Below, piece after piece: positions 4,868 to 5,188 of a DNA stretch of 5,188 bases. The notes under the pieces are model-generated. The model was given only the letters and a program-made list of their open reading frames with translations. It was not told the DNA's origin and ran no database searches. The stretch comes from Bacillota bacterium (GTDB lineage: Bacteria > Bacillota > Clostridia > Lachnospirales > Lachnospiraceae): the NCBI GenBank assembly GCA_023415475.1, contig JAEZKL010000166.1:1-5188 (forward strand). Direction: 5' to 3'. A program made the position numbers and the translations under genes. The stretch's first letter is position 1; each line of letters opens with the position of its first letter.

Positions 4868-5188
4868 TTATACACAATTCTCACATATTGGTTCAACATA
4901 CTCTTTAATAAAGTCTAATCTATCATTGACCTTTGGCACAAAAAGAGAGGCAATGGAAACTACTATTTTCTTCTTTGTATTGACATAAATCACATTTCCT
5001 CCATCTCCCATCGCCGCAAATCCATTCCCATTCTCTACCCACCATAAATATCCATAGGACAAATTGAGTTTTTCCCATCGGCTATGTTCCTTTGTACTCT
5101 CGTCTATCCATCTTGTCGATACAATTTGTTTTCCATTCCAGATCCCGCCCTCTAAGTACAATAGACCAATTTTTGCCATATCCATAGG
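4868..5188 (-). CDS. Serine hydrolase of the class C beta-lactamase family, C-terminal part only
   Basis: The frame stays open to the right edge (Pro-Met-Asp-Met at the border), so this is about the last 106 residues of a protein usually over 300 long. The catalytic Ser-x-x-Lys and Tyr-x-Asn motifs are outside the window. Diagnostic parts seen are PMDMAKIGLLYLEGG, then WNGKQIVSTRWIDEST, the YGYLWW strand, and GFAAMGDGGNVIYV, where family members usually have a G-x-GG loop standing in for the Lys-Thr-Gly motif; KKKIVVSIAS is the following strand. These enzymes hydrolyse esters, amides or D-amino-acid peptides, and few are true beta-lactamases, so the substrate is unknown. The Met at 5185 is internal, not a start. 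No signal or anchor can be judged. No clear terminator follows the stop. Confidence 0.88.
   Translation of the reverse strand, partial: PMDMAKIGLLYLEGGIWNGKQIVSTRWIDESTKEHSRWEKLNLSYGYLWWVENGNGFAAMGDGGNVIYVNTKKKIVVSIASLFVPKVNDRLDFIKEYVEPICENCV

Overview
The window is AT-rich with strong GGAG-type ribosome binding sites and TTGACA/TATAAT-type promoters. Every convincing gene is on the minus strand. Together with the protein style (a Gram-positive-type lipoprotein, GNAT acetyltransferases, an arsDA pair) this suggests a low-GC Firmicute, most likely a Clostridia/Lachnospiraceae-type anaerobe. The taxonomic call is inference; there is no rRNA or other marker here.

Layout, read in the direction of transcription (right to left). 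At the right edge is the C-terminal third of a serine hydrolase of the class C beta-lactamase family (4868-5188). It is followed by about 390 bp without a convincing gene (4482-4867). This stretch holds a well-formed promoter with a perfect 12-bp inverted repeat laid over it, a longer imperfect hairpin, and several ATCTATATAG-like motifs. The promoter drives arsD (4074-4481) and arsA (2298-4034), which are 39 nt apart. After arsA comes a coding-looking C-terminal scrap of a third protein (2130-2258) and then a Rho-independent terminator (2024-2056), which closes the ars unit.

The left half holds three unrelated minus-strand genes: a complete GNAT acetyltransferase (1282-1812, start corrected from 1827), a small predicted lipoprotein (575-1123), and at the left edge a GNAT acetyltransferase that has lost its N-terminal part (1-262), preceded by a 49-residue ORF (286-435) that may itself be frameshifted.

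How the genes work together: ArsD is an arsenic metallochaperone that hands As(III)/Sb(III) to ArsA, the ATPase that energises an arsenite permease. Both proteins keep all the metalloid-binding residues I could check. The cassette is incomplete as seen: no arsenite permease (ArsB or Acr3) and no ArsR repressor gene lies next to it, although the promoter carries an ArsR-style operator. The partners must be elsewhere in the genome, or have been lost; the scrap between arsA and the terminator shows the operon's tail has been eroded. I see no wholly new system. The best leads are the repressor-less operator, the eroded third gene and the structured spacer upstream of arsD.
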